A stretch of DNA of 46,906 nucleotides, taken from Ignavibacteriaceae bacterium. Lineage in GTDB: Bacteria; Bacteroidota; Ignavibacteria; Ignavibacteriales; Ignavibacteriaceae. Positions 26,848 to 36,492 of the stretch are shown one piece after another (the first letter of the stretch is position 1; every line of letters begins with the position of its first letter). Under the pieces are notes generated by a model, which had not been told where the DNA came from, made no database searches, and worked only from the letters and a program-made list of their open reading frames with translations. The DNA lies in the NCBI GenBank assembly GCA_014860115.1, contig JACZKK010000110.1, positions 1 to 46,906 of the forward strand, written 5' to 3'. The position numbers and the translations under genes are program-made.

Positions 26848-28953
26848 ATGAAATTTTTTTATCGGATATTATATCTATCCCTGCTTCTCTGTGCTTTCGC
26901 ATACAGTCAAGGTGATGACGACAGAAGATTTCCCAAAATTCTTGATGATGATAACAGCAAGTACACCAACATTGGCAACATTGGAATTACTATAACTAAT
27001 TTCGGCACGTACGGACACGGCTTTAGCCTTTGGCCAGAACAACCGAGTTGTCAATATCCTATTGGTAGCGGTATTGAACATTTATTTGATGGTGGTTTAT
27101 ATGTAGGTGGATTTATTCGTGGTGTTGGCGGTCCTTTTGTTACAACAGGTGCGGTTGATGCAGCATCTGTTTCAGCTAGAGGAGGTGGATTTGAATTTAC
27201 GAATTCCGCGGGAAGTAATGTCAAGGAAAGATCATCACTTTTCGATTCAAGGTTTTTTAGTCCAGCAGCGATTTCTCATCAAGACTTTTTGATGGACTAC
27301 ACTGATACAAATACGGTATTTCTTAACGGCGAGCCGATCATTGATCACGATCCTCTCGGAATTTCTGTCCACCAGGAAACTTATGCGTGGAATTTTCCTT
27401 TCGCAAATTTCTTTGTGATTTTTAATTATTGGATAAAAAATGTCAGCAACAGAAATATTGATAGTGTTTTTGTTGGAATGTGGACTGATGCCGTAGTTCG
27501 AAATACAAATATTACTGGCAGACCATCAGGCAGTGCATTTTTCAACAAGGGTGGTGATGGATATAACGATTCGATAAAACTAGCATACGAATTTGATGCT
27601 GCCGGTGATCTTGGTTTCAGTGATAGTTATATCGGAGTTCTACACTGTGGCTCAGAACCTAATTTACCAGACAAATATCCAGTTGGATTAATTGATTCAA
27701 TTCCATCTGTGAATTTTGTAACCTGGCAATTTAGAAACACAGACGATCCGGATTTCTTTGCACCGCAAAATGATTTTGATCGTTATGGAAAATTGAGAGG
27801 CTATTTCAGTGGAACCAGCCGTTGGAAAGACGGAATCACACCTGAACAAATAAAAGTACCTTCAAACAGATCAATATTAATTACAAATGGTCACTTTTCA
27901 ACAATAGCTCCCGGTGATTCAATAAATGTTGTGTTTGCAATTGTGTGTGCCAAAAAATTTGGTCCTGATCCGGCAAACCTTGATACCGAAGAACAAAAAA
28001 CTAATTTATATGTAAATGCTGATTGGGCTTTGCGGGCATATTACGGCGAAGACAAAAATAGAAATGGAATACTCGATCCCGGAGAAGACCTTGATTCAAA
28101 TGGAAAAATTACTCGTTATATTCTTCCAGCACCTCCTGTTGTTCCTGTTGTAAAGGTAATTCCGAAAGACAGGGAAGTAGAAATTTATTGGGATAAACGA
28201 GCCGAAAATTCTATTGATCCAATTTCAGGGAAGCGGGATTTTGAAGGTTATAAAGTATATCGAACCCAGGCAGGTTTTGATCTAACCGAAGGTGGACAGG
28301 ATATTTTTAATTCATTAGTAACATTAGCTCAATTTGATAGTGCGGGTAACGGAGTTTCATTTGATACCGGATTTGAATTTGTTAAACTGGAAGAGCCAGT
28401 TACATTCCCGGGCGATACTATTCAATATTATTATAAATATTCTTTAAGCAATCTTTTGAATGGCTGGCAATATTTATTTGCTGTAAGCGCATTTGATGAA
28501 GGTGATCCGGAAAACAATCTTGATATTCTTGAATCATCTCCATTAGCAAACTTTCAAAGAATCCTTCCGGGAACTCCTGCTACTGAAAATCCGGATGTGC
28601 AGATCGGAGTTTACCCAAATCCATATTACGGAAATGCAATTTGGGATGGTAGTTCCGAACGACTGAGGAAAATTTATTTCTTCAACCTGCCTTCCGATTG
28701 CCAGATTACTATCTATACACTTTCAGGTGATATTGTAAAACGAATTGATCATACATCAACCAGTAATAGTTCAGAAGTAAGATGGTTTGAAACTTATGCA
28801 CCGGAGGGTAAACAGAAATTTGCAGGGGGCGAACATGCCTGGGATCTTTTAACAGATAATGAACAGGCAATTGCAACAGGGATGTACTTATTCACCGTTA
28901 AAAACAATAATAGCGGTGATATAAAAACAGGAAAATTTTTAGTAATCAAATAA
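26848..28953 (+). CDS. Large exported protein, probable T9SS cargo, unknown function
   Basis: A 701-residue exported protein. Signal peptide about 1-20 (ending AYSQ). The first ~400 residues are beta-rich with no recognised family (GIGITITNFGTYGHG-like start, GLYVGGFIRGVGGP). A calcium-loop-like stretch DKNRNGILDPGEDLDSNGK is near residue 410. A fibronectin-III-like domain follows (about 430-560; VEIYWDKRAEN and FEGYKVYRTQ). The end (about 585-701) is a variant sorting domain with VYPNPYYGNA and a GMYLFTVKN ... TGKFLVIK finish, less canonical than others here. It is 14 bp upstream of the next T9SS protein, so the two are co-transcribed. Confidence 0.75.
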   Translation: MKFFYRILYLSLLLCAFAYSQGDDDRRFPKILDDDNSKYTNIGNIGITITNFGTYGHGFSLWPEQPSCQYPIGSGIEHLFDGGLYVGGFIRGVGGPFVTTGAVDAASVSARGGGFEFTNSAGSNVKERSSLFDSRFFSPAAISHQDFLMDYTDTNTVFLNGEPIIDHDPLGISVHQETYAWNFPFANFFVIFNYWIKNVSNRNIDSVFVGMWTDAVVRNTNITGRPSGSAFFNKGGDGYNDSIKLAYEFDAAGDLGFSDSYIGVLHCGSEPNLPDKYPVGLIDSIPSVNFVTWQFRNTDDPDFFAPQNDFDRYGKLRGYFSGTSRWKDGITPEQIKVPSNRSILITNGHFSTIAPGDSINVVFAIVCAKKFGPDPANLDTEEQKTNLYVNADWALRAYYGEDKNRNGILDPGEDLDSNGKITRYILPAPPVVPVVKVIPKDREVEIYWDKRAENSIDPISGKRDFEGYKVYRTQAGFDLTEGGQDIFNSLVTLAQFDSAGNGVSFDTGFEFVKLEEPVTFPGDTIQYYYKYSLSNLLNGWQYLFAVSAFDEGDPENNLDILESSPLANFQRILPGTPATENPDVQIGVYPNPYYGNAIWDGSSERLRKIYFFNLPSDCQITIYTLSGDIVKRIDHTSTSNSSEVRWFETYAPEGKQKFAGGEHAWDLLTDNEQAIATGMYLFTVKNNNSGDIKTGKFLVIK

Positions 28954-28967
28954 AAAGGAGTAATAAA

Positions 28968-31118
28968 ATGAAAAAAACTTTGTCAGTTCTGTTATTATCC
29001 TTCATTTTTTTTGTTGGGCTTAACTTTGCACAACAATCAGTAACAATTGAAGAAGTTCAGTACCAGGATTCAGTTTCATTATTGACTAATGGTGATTTGC
29101 CTTCGCCGTACAACGGTCAAACTGTTAAACTGCGAGGTATTGTAATGGTTAGTCCATTAGTAAATCCACAGACAGATCGTAGACCGATAGTATGGGCTGG
29201 TACAAGATGGGTTACTTATTTGCAGGATCCCGATGGACAAGTTTATGAGCGTTTTGATGGAATAAACGTAGTGCAGCAGGATACAACTGGCGCAAACCAG
29301 GGAACTTTTTTCGATCTGGTTGATACAGCGCAGGTTGTCGAGATTACTTTGACAGTTGCTGAATTTAATAACACGACTCAGGGAGATGTTCTTTTAAGTC
29401 CCGTAACTCCGGTTAGCATCATTCAACAATTGCCAAAAAGGCCAGACCCAATTGAATTGAGCATAACTGATTTTTATGATGATAGCGTTCTCGTGCTTTC
29501 TGAGAAGTATGAAGGTGAATATGTAATTATTCGGAATGTTATAACAAGTGATCGTAATACAAGTAATGGTACTTTCAGAATTAACGATGCAGATGGCAAC
29601 TATATGTATATGTATGATCAATCAGGGTATTTTACTCTAAGAACACACCGATTAACAGGCTTAACTACTTATCAGCCACCGGTTGATGGAACTACTTTGA
29701 GTTACATACGTGGTCTCATTCAAACGCGGTTTACTGGGACTGCAGTTGGTTATCATATTATACCACTTTATCCCGGAGATATACAGGTTGGGGTTACACC
29801 TCCAAGCATTAGTACGGTAAAAAGAAATTTACCTCAGGTGATCATGAATCAGGCTGTTACTATCTCAGCAAACGTTACCGATGATGGCGGTGTTGATTCA
29901 GTCAAACTTTTCTATCGCATCGATAGCGGAAATTATACACCTGTTAATATGACTCTTGGCAGTGGGAATAATTATTCAGGTACTATTCCAGGTGTTAATA
30001 GTGATTCAGCTCTTGTCGACTATTACATCTGGTCCAAGGATAATGACGGAAATGTATCTACAATGCCAGCAGCAATTTCAAATGTTCAATACTTCTATCT
30101 CGTTTTGGATAGAAACGTCACCATTCAAGATGTTCAGTATAATCCTTTCGGAACTGATGTTAGTGGGTATAATGGATATAGAGTTCCTCTTACGGGAGTA
30201 GTTACTGCTGATACAAGTGATTGTACTACTTCATTTGCTCTTAGAATTTATATCCAGAATGGTGAAGGACCATGGAGTGGTATTCAAGTTGGAACAAGAG
30301 GAACAAATGGCAGTCAGATACGTGGATTTCAAAAAGGTCAATTAGTAACAGTTAACGGTCTGATTTGGGATGATACTGGAACACCAACATTTAATGTTAC
30401 CAGAATAGATAGCACAACAAGTGTTCAGATTATTTCATCGGGTAATCCATTACCAACTCCACAGGTTGTTCAAACAAATACAATAGGAACACTAGGTAAT
30501 GGCGTTGTTGCAAAAGAACAGTGGGAAAGTGTACTGATGAGATATAATAATGTAACCGTAACTAATGAGAATGCCGACTTCCCAAGTAATTTTGGTGAAA
30601 TGTTTGTAAGTGACGGCAGCGGAGATACCCGCGTTGAACTTGAAGATGGAAGACATGATTATCATAATCTTTCTGATCCAACAAGACTATATTATGTAAA
30701 AACCGGTAGCACTTTCGATGCATTACAGGGAGTTCTTTACTATTCTTTTGGAAACTATAAACTCGTACCGAGAAATAATAATGACTTTATTGGCTACAAT
30801 CCTGTAAGTGTGGAAAATGAAGGTACGATTCCAACGGAGTATGTACTATCACAAAATTATCCGAATCCGTTCAATCCATCCACGAAGATTAATTTTTCAC
30901 TTCCATTCGAATCGAATGTGAGAATGAGTGTATTCAATATACTTGGTCAGGAAGTCAAAGTGCTGGTTGATAGCCAGGTTCAACCGGTTGGCAGCTATAA
31001 CTTAACTTTTGATGCACGTGATCTTCCATCAGGAATTTATTTTTACAGATTGACAGCTTCTTCAATTAGTGAAGGACGAAATTTTGTTGATGTTAAAAAA
31101 ATGATGTTAATCAAATAA
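28968..31118 (+). CDS. Secreted OB-fold/Ig-like multidomain protein with T9SS sorting domain
   Basis: A 716-residue exported protein. Signal peptide about 1-21. Residues about 25-260 carry two segments resembling the OB-fold (YhcR/DUF5689-like) domains found in extracellular nucleases: TVKLRGIVMVSPLVN and EYVIIRNVITSDRN ... YIRGLIQTR. An Ig/fibronectin-like domain (about 275-375) has ANVTDDGGVDSVKLFYRID. Another OB-like region follows (about 380-610; VPLTGVVTADTS, QLVTVNGLIWDD). A canonical sorting domain ends it (NYPNPFNPSTK ... KKMMLIK). No nuclease active site was recognised in this protein, so it is probably a binding or accessory protein. A terminator at 31128 follows. Confidence 0.78.
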   Translation: MKKTLSVLLLSFIFFVGLNFAQQSVTIEEVQYQDSVSLLTNGDLPSPYNGQTVKLRGIVMVSPLVNPQTDRRPIVWAGTRWVTYLQDPDGQVYERFDGINVVQQDTTGANQGTFFDLVDTAQVVEITLTVAEFNNTTQGDVLLSPVTPVSIIQQLPKRPDPIELSITDFYDDSVLVLSEKYEGEYVIIRNVITSDRNTSNGTFRINDADGNYMYMYDQSGYFTLRTHRLTGLTTYQPPVDGTTLSYIRGLIQTRFTGTAVGYHIIPLYPGDIQVGVTPPSISTVKRNLPQVIMNQAVTISANVTDDGGVDSVKLFYRIDSGNYTPVNMTLGSGNNYSGTIPGVNSDSALVDYYIWSKDNDGNVSTMPAAISNVQYFYLVLDRNVTIQDVQYNPFGTDVSGYNGYRVPLTGVVTADTSDCTTSFALRIYIQNGEGPWSGIQVGTRGTNGSQIRGFQKGQLVTVNGLIWDDTGTPTFNVTRIDSTTSVQIISSGNPLPTPQVVQTNTIGTLGNGVVAKEQWESVLMRYNNVTVTNENADFPSNFGEMFVSDGSGDTRVELEDGRHDYHNLSDPTRLYYVKTGSTFDALQGVLYYSFGNYKLVPRNNNDFIGYNPVSVENEGTIPTEYVLSQNYPNPFNPSTKINFSLPFESNVRMSVFNILGQEVKVLVDSQVQPVGSYNLTFDARDLPSGIYFYRLTASSISEGRNFVDVKKMMLIK

Positions 31119-31127
31119 TTATTTTAG

Positions 31128-31160
31128 GAACCCTCTTTATAAGGAAGAGGGTTCTTCTTT
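31128..31160 (+). terminator. Terminator/attenuator hairpin within the exported-protein locus
   Basis: GAACCCTCTT (31128-31137), loop TATAAGG, AAGAGGGTTC (31145-31154), then TTCTTT. The 10-bp stem is perfect. It sits between the 716-residue protein and the lipoprotein gene and may separate two transcription units or reduce readthrough. Confidence 0.8.
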
Positions 31161-31177
31161 AAAAATCAGATAGAGTG

Positions 31178-32716
31178 ATGTCTTATAGAAAGTATTTCCT
31201 GGCAGTTCTCTCAATTTTCATCTCTGCATTTGTGTACTCATGCAAGGAGGAAATAGTAGGTGTCCGGAATAATAATCAGCCACCAGAAACGAAGGTTTCA
31301 CTTATTCCTGACAGTGTAATTACACCTCAGCAAACAAGGCTTTTAGTAAGCTGGTGGGGTGATGATCCTGATGGATTAATTGTTGGTTTTTATTTCAGAT
31401 GGAATGATGAACCGTGGCGGTTTACACCAAGCAATGATAGTCTGTTTGCACTGAAAATTGGTGCTTCTGATACTACATTTAAATTTAATGTAGCCGCAGC
31501 CGATGATGAAGGTAATGGAAAATATGATACGCGGGTTTTTCAATATAATACAGATTATGGACCCGAACCTTTCATTGATAAAAATGGGAATGGCGTTTGG
31601 GATAGCAACGAAAAATATTATGACATCGGTTTGATTGATCCAACACCTGCAGAATTTTTCTTCCCGCTAAAAAATTCAGCTCCAACAATTCAGTGGAATG
31701 AATTGAGCTTTGTTCCAGATACTTCATTCCCTGTTATGTCATTTGGATGGATTGCTGATGATATTGATGGGGTGGAATCAATATTAAAAATCAACATCGC
31801 ACTTAACGATACTTCAAATTTTGAAAATATCATTTCTCTTGATGGAAGTGTGAGAACTGTAACATTGCGTACAAAAGAATTTGCTTCTCAAAATCCTTTA
31901 ATGGAGATATTAATAGAAGGACAGGAGAATAATATTCATCCCGAAAAATTACCGGGGCTAGGATTCGAGGATCTAAATTATTTCTACGTTCAGGCAGAGG
32001 ATATCTCCGGTGCAAAATCCAAATTCATAAGTCTTCCTGGTGACGATCCCGACGACTACTGGTACATTAAAAAACCTATTAGTAATTTTCTTGTCATAGA
32101 TGATTATGCAACCGCTGATAATGCAGCAGCATTTTATACGGCAATGTTCGATAGCCTCGGTTTATCCGGGAGCTATGATATTTTCAATATTAAGACACAG
32201 GAACCACCCTTTAAAAATGTAACTTTCTTCGAAACAATAAAACTATTCGATTATCTTTTCTGGTATACAGATAATAATCCCTCAATTGATCTGGCATCGT
32301 TCTCAACACAGAAGTATTTGAGTCAGGGAGGAAAAGTTGCTTTCTCAATGCAATTTCCTCAAGCTGTGGATCCTGTTGAACTGCAAAGTTTTATCCCTAT
32401 AATCTCAGACAGCATTGGTGTGAAAATCTCTCTTCTGCCCGGAACTGAAATTGCTTCAGATACAACAGATCCATCATATCCAAATTTAAAGTTGACATTA
32501 AATGTATTCCGTGTCAAATCATTTTATTTGAGCGAACTTGCTGCGAACCCCATCTATTATTATCCAAATGGTGAATTACCCGGATTCGCAGGCTTCACAA
32601 ATATTGAAATGACAGAATTTTTCATTGCACTGCCCCTCGATAAATGCAATGGAACAGGAAATGTAAAATCACTTCTTCAAAAAGTTTTCTTCGATGATTT
32701 TGGAATAACAAGATGA
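31178..32716 (+). CDS. Lipoprotein with fibronectin-like and GATase-like regions
   Basis: Start taken at ATG 31178; the frame can be extended one codon to GTG 31175. The 512-residue product has a lipobox with Cys22 (FVYSCKEE), predicting outer-membrane attachment. Residues about 30-130 look like a fibronectin-type domain (LLVSWWGDDPDGLIVGFYFRW). A second similar module is at about 165-280 (MSFGWIADDIDGVE). The C-terminal half starts NFLVIDDYATADNAAAFY and includes FDYLFWYTDN and YLSQGGKVAFSMQ, the pattern of a class-I glutamine-amidotransferase-like Rossmann domain common in secreted Bacteroidota-type proteins. No catalytic triad is obvious. The stop overlaps the TonB-receptor start (ATGA), so translation is coupled. 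Confidence 0.75.
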   Translation: MSYRKYFLAVLSIFISAFVYSCKEEIVGVRNNNQPPETKVSLIPDSVITPQQTRLLVSWWGDDPDGLIVGFYFRWNDEPWRFTPSNDSLFALKIGASDTTFKFNVAAADDEGNGKYDTRVFQYNTDYGPEPFIDKNGNGVWDSNEKYYDIGLIDPTPAEFFFPLKNSAPTIQWNELSFVPDTSFPVMSFGWIADDIDGVESILKINIALNDTSNFENIISLDGSVRTVTLRTKEFASQNPLMEILIEGQENNIHPEKLPGLGFEDLNYFYVQAEDISGAKSKFISLPGDDPDDYWYIKKPISNFLVIDDYATADNAAAFYTAMFDSLGLSGSYDIFNIKTQEPPFKNVTFFETIKLFDYLFWYTDNNPSIDLASFSTQKYLSQGGKVAFSMQFPQAVDPVELQSFIPIISDSIGVKISLLPGTEIASDTTDPSYPNLKLTLNVFRVKSFYLSELAANPIYYYPNGELPGFAGFTNIEMTEFFIALPLDKCNGTGNVKSLLQKVFFDDFGITR

Positions 32717-35514
32717 AGAAATATTTCTTACTTTATTTTTTGTTTTCAATTTCCCTTGTTGCTCAACAAACCGGAAACATTTCTGGTAACGTTACTGATG
32801 CATCAACCGGTGAAACATTACCCGGAGTAAATATTATTTTAAAAGGCACATACTTCGGAGCCGCTTCAGATATAAATGGAAGTTATAACATTACCGGTAT
32901 ACCTGTTGGAACTTATAACGTGGATATTTCATTGATCGGTTACAAAACATATCAGTTTACAGGAACAAAGATTGAGTCGAATAAAACTACAATGCTGGAT
33001 GTAAAACTGGAAGAAACAGTATTAACTCTTGAACAGGATGTGGTTGTAATAGGGGAGAAACCTCTCATGGATGTAGAGGAAACTCAGAGCAAAAGAAGTA
33101 TATCGAAAGAAGAAATCGATCAGCTTATTGTTGAAAATATTCAGAATATTGTATCTCAGCAGTCCGGTGTTGTTGTTAACAATTCTAATGAAGTTCATAT
33201 ACGTGGTGGAAGAACTTATGAAAATGCATTCTTACTTGATGGAGTTTCAGTACAGGATCCTATAGCCGGAACTGGTTTTGGATTACAGCTTAGTGCTTCA
33301 GCAATCGAGGAAGTTGAGGTTATTACTGGTGGATTCAATGCAGAATACGGACAGGCAACTTCAGGAATTGTAAACGTAAGAACCAGGGAAGGTAGCGAAA
33401 AATTCAGCGGAGCAATTACTTACAAACGAGATAACTTTGGCAACACTTCTTCATATCACGTTTTCAACATGGATGTGTTTGAAGCAAACATAAGTGGACC
33501 TGAACCAATTACTTCTTTCATGTTACCGGCATTTGGTGTTAATATTCCGGGTCGACTGACATTCTTTACAAATTTCTATGGTGGAATTAGTGATGGAATT
33601 ACACAGGGCTATAATAAAGTGACCGCTGATCAACTTGTTTCTTCAACGTTTGGCGGAAGCAGGTACGCTCCTCGTGAGGAAAACAGCTGGTTTTGGTTAG
33701 CAAAATTATCATACCTCTATTCACCAACGATGAAGTTTAATTATTCATTTAATCAATCAGTGAACATAAATCAGAACTCACAATCGCTTCAGTCAAATCT
33801 TGAATACGTCGAACCATCACCTGGTTATCAATATACCTTCCAGAACATTCTTGATAATGCTAATACTTTTACACATAATAACCTCTATCATAATTTTAGT
33901 ATAACTCATACATTAAACTCCCGAACTTATTATGAAGTAAAGGCAAATTATTTCTATACAAATCTGAGAGGAGATGCGAACGGACTTTATTACAATCTGT
34001 ATAATGAGCCGAAAGATATTGTAAACTTTCCAATTGAATATTTTAATGAAAACCATGATACAATAGGCGTTATTCCTGGTGATGGCTTCTGGGATGTTGG
34101 GAATCCTTTTACTTGGCATGATCATTTTTTGGAAGAGTTTTCACTTCGCGGAGATTTGACGAGTTTCTTCGATGAAATGAATAAGTTCAAAGCCGGATTT
34201 AATATGCAGTTTCAGCAAATGCAGGTTGTTGATATTTATAAACCATGGATTGGTGAACTTGGATTGAACAATGATATCTACACTGTTTATCCAGCTCTCG
34301 GATCGTTTTATGCTCAGGATAATATAAACTTCGGTGGGATGATTCTTAATTTCGGACTTCGTTTCGACTATTGGTTCCCGGGTAAGTATGTAGACGATGC
34401 AGTTGCAGACACAAATGTAATAACCATTCCAGATGAAATCAGACAGGCTTATTATGATGAAACTTATACCTGGTTTAATGACCAGCAATTCAAGGCGAGA
34501 TTAAGTCCACGTCTCGGAATTTCTCATCCGGTATCAGATTTTCAAACTCTTTTCTTTTCATACGGTCATTTCAGTAAGTGGCCTAAACCACAGTTTGTCT
34601 ATGCAAAGCTAAACCCTGCAAGTGCACAGTCATCATTCCAAAAATTTGGAAACCCGAATCTTGACCCTGAGACTACTGTTGCTTACGAGCTTGGGCTTAA
34701 AACTCAATTTACTCCGGACGATGTATTAACGGTGACGGCTTATTACAAAGACATTTTTGATTATGTGAGCACACGGTCAGCAAAAATCACATCAGCAAGA
34801 TTAGCCGCAGAAAGTTTTATAACCTATGTAAACACAGATTATGCACGCTCAAGAGGATTGGAAGTTGAGTTCAGGAAAAGGATTGGGAGATGGTTTAATG
34901 GGCAAGCATCGTTTGCATATGCAATTGTTACAGGAAAAAGTTCATCTGCTGAAGAAGGAGTTCTGATTGCACGCGGGGATTTGGAAGAATCAATTAGAGA
35001 GGAGTTTCTATCCTGGGATAGACCAATCACAGCCAATTTATCAATAAACTTTTTTGCTGAGAAAGGCAGTTTTGGATTTGCAGAAGAAATAATTGATAAC
35101 TGGAGTTTATACTTAAGAGGATTTTTCCAATCAGGCAAAAGATATACTCCGGCAGTATTCACAGGATCAGTTGATGCACAGGGGCGAAAAGAGTATGAAT
35201 ATGTCAGAGGTGAACGTTATAATGAAATTGCTGATGATTGGTTCTACATAGACTTAAACTTTGAAAAATATTTTGATCTTAGTGGTCTTAGTTTCTCTGT
35301 TTTTTTCGAAGTAAACAATTTACTTGATAATAAAAATTCAGCCATAATTAACCCGGTAACCGGACAAGCATATGAATATGGTGATGATGTTCCGAGCAGC
35401 TGGAACGATCCGAGGTATCCTGATGTACAGGCACCAATTTCCCCATATCCAATAAATCCAGCAAGATATTTAACTAAGCGTAATTTGAAATTCGGAGTTT
35501 CTTTTAATTTCTAG
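32713..35514 (+). CDS. TonB-dependent outer-membrane receptor
   Basis: A 933-residue receptor for active uptake across the outer membrane. Signal peptide about 1-18. A carboxypeptidase-regulatory-like beta-sandwich (about 20-105; GNISGNVTDASTGETLPGVNI) precedes the plug (about 120-225), which includes VHIRGGRTYENAFLLDGVSV. A 22-strand-type barrel follows, ending with the aromatic C-terminus FGVSFNF. No SusD partner is next door. The adjacent EEP and phospholipase-D-like proteins suggest a substrate released from nucleic acids or phosphodiesters, but this is inference. The start overlaps the lipoprotein stop; the stop abuts the next ATG directly. Confidence 0.92.
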   Translation: MKKYFLLYFLFSISLVAQQTGNISGNVTDASTGETLPGVNIILKGTYFGAASDINGSYNITGIPVGTYNVDISLIGYKTYQFTGTKIESNKTTMLDVKLEETVLTLEQDVVVIGEKPLMDVEETQSKRSISKEEIDQLIVENIQNIVSQQSGVVVNNSNEVHIRGGRTYENAFLLDGVSVQDPIAGTGFGLQLSASAIEEVEVITGGFNAEYGQATSGIVNVRTREGSEKFSGAITYKRDNFGNTSSYHVFNMDVFEANISGPEPITSFMLPAFGVNIPGRLTFFTNFYGGISDGITQGYNKVTADQLVSSTFGGSRYAPREENSWFWLAKLSYLYSPTMKFNYSFNQSVNINQNSQSLQSNLEYVEPSPGYQYTFQNILDNANTFTHNNLYHNFSITHTLNSRTYYEVKANYFYTNLRGDANGLYYNLYNEPKDIVNFPIEYFNENHDTIGVIPGDGFWDVGNPFTWHDHFLEEFSLRGDLTSFFDEMNKFKAGFNMQFQQMQVVDIYKPWIGELGLNNDIYTVYPALGSFYAQDNINFGGMILNFGLRFDYWFPGKYVDDAVADTNVITIPDEIRQAYYDETYTWFNDQQFKARLSPRLGISHPVSDFQTLFFSYGHFSKWPKPQFVYAKLNPASAQSSFQKFGNPNLDPETTVAYELGLKTQFTPDDVLTVTAYYKDIFDYVSTRSAKITSARLAAESFITYVNTDYARSRGLEVEFRKRIGRWFNGQASFAYAIVTGKSSSAEEGVLIARGDLEESIREEFLSWDRPITANLSINFFAEKGSFGFAEEIIDNWSLYLRGFFQSGKRYTPAVFTGSVDAQGRKEYEYVRGERYNEIADDWFYIDLNFEKYFDLSGLSFSVFFEVNNLLDNKNSAIINPVTGQAYEYGDDVPSSWNDPRYPDVQAPISPYPINPARYLTKRNLKFGVSFNF

Positions 35515-36492
35515 ATGAAGACGTTTTTTTACATAGTGCTTTTATTATTGATATATACATCTGCTAATGCTCAGTTATTTCCAGTACTTGGAGATCAAAG
35601 AGCAGGAATCTCCACAGCGCAGTTTTTAAAAATTGGAGTTGGCGGAAGGGCAGCAGCACTTGGTGAATCTTTCATAGCGATCTCTGATGATGCATCTGCA
35701 TTATACTGGAATCCTGCCGGTTTATCGCAATTCGATAAAAATCAGGTGATCATCTCTCACAATATCTGGGTAGCGGATATAAATCATGATTTTATAGGTG
35801 TAGTTTATCATTTAGACAGCGAAAATTCATTTGGCGCATCCTTGACTGCGGTTACGATGGATGATATGCCGGTTACCACTGAGTTTGCTCCATTCGGCAA
35901 CGGTGAATATTTTGGTTTCAGCGATATTGCTGTTTCACTTTCTTATGCCAGGAAGATGACAGAACAATTTAGTTTTGGTGGAACGGTTAAATACATAGAG
36001 GAAACTCTGGATAAATTAAAAATGCGTGGAGTTATGATAGACCTAGGAACTTATTACAGGACAGGGTTGGGTTCAACACGTTTTGCCGTTACAGTTTCTA
36101 ACTTTGGTGCAGAACTGGCTCCGGATGGTGAGGTAATTTTAATAGGTAATAGATCAAATTCCGAATGGCAATCATTTGCACCGCCCACGATTTTCAGAGT
36201 GGGATTTGCTTTTGAACCCTACGAGACTGAAGATCACAGAGTAACTACTTCTATTCAACTAAATCATCCAAATGATAATAGTGAAAACATTGTTGTGGGA
36301 GCAGAGTACGCCTGGCATAAAATGTTTTTCTTGAGAGCTGGTTATAAATTTAATGTTGATGAGCAGAATTATTCCTTTGGGTTAGGTTTGAATGTGCCAA
36401 TCAGTTTAGCTGAATTTACAATTGACTATGCTTTCACAAATTTTCAACGACTTGGTTCTGCCCATAGATTTTCAATAACGCTTGGACTATAA
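35515..36492 (+). CDS. PorV/PorQ-family outer-membrane protein
   Basis: A 325-residue beta-barrel protein with a signal peptide (about 1-20, ending ANAQ). The opening GISTAQFLKIGVGGRAAALG and SALYWNPAGL segments are the hallmark of the PorV/PorQ family (UPF0164-like). In Porphyromonas, PorV is the T9SS shuttle that brings cargo to the attachment complex. Ignavibacteria carry several paralogues, so this one may be a dedicated shuttle for the neighbouring cargo rather than the housekeeping PorV. It begins immediately after the TonB-receptor stop and overlaps the next gene by one base, so it belongs to the same polycistronic message. Confidence 0.88.
   Translation: MKTFFYIVLLLLIYTSANAQLFPVLGDQRAGISTAQFLKIGVGGRAAALGESFIAISDDASALYWNPAGLSQFDKNQVIISHNIWVADINHDFIGVVYHLDSENSFGASLTAVTMDDMPVTTEFAPFGNGEYFGFSDIAVSLSYARKMTEQFSFGGTVKYIEETLDKLKMRGVMIDLGTYYRTGLGSTRFAVTVSNFGAELAPDGEVILIGNRSNSEWQSFAPPTIFRVGFAFEPYETEDHRVTTSIQLNHPNDNSENIVVGAEYAWHKMFFLRAGYKFNVDEQNYSFGLGLNVPISLAEFTIDYAFTNFQRLGSAHRFSITLGL

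Noticed and set aside
32713-36492. SusC/SusD-type polysaccharide utilisation locus
   Set aside because: The receptor has the carboxypeptidase-regulatory-like N-terminus, but no SusD-like lipoprotein or glycoside hydrolase is adjacent; the neighbours are PorV-like, NHL and phosphodiesterase-type proteins.
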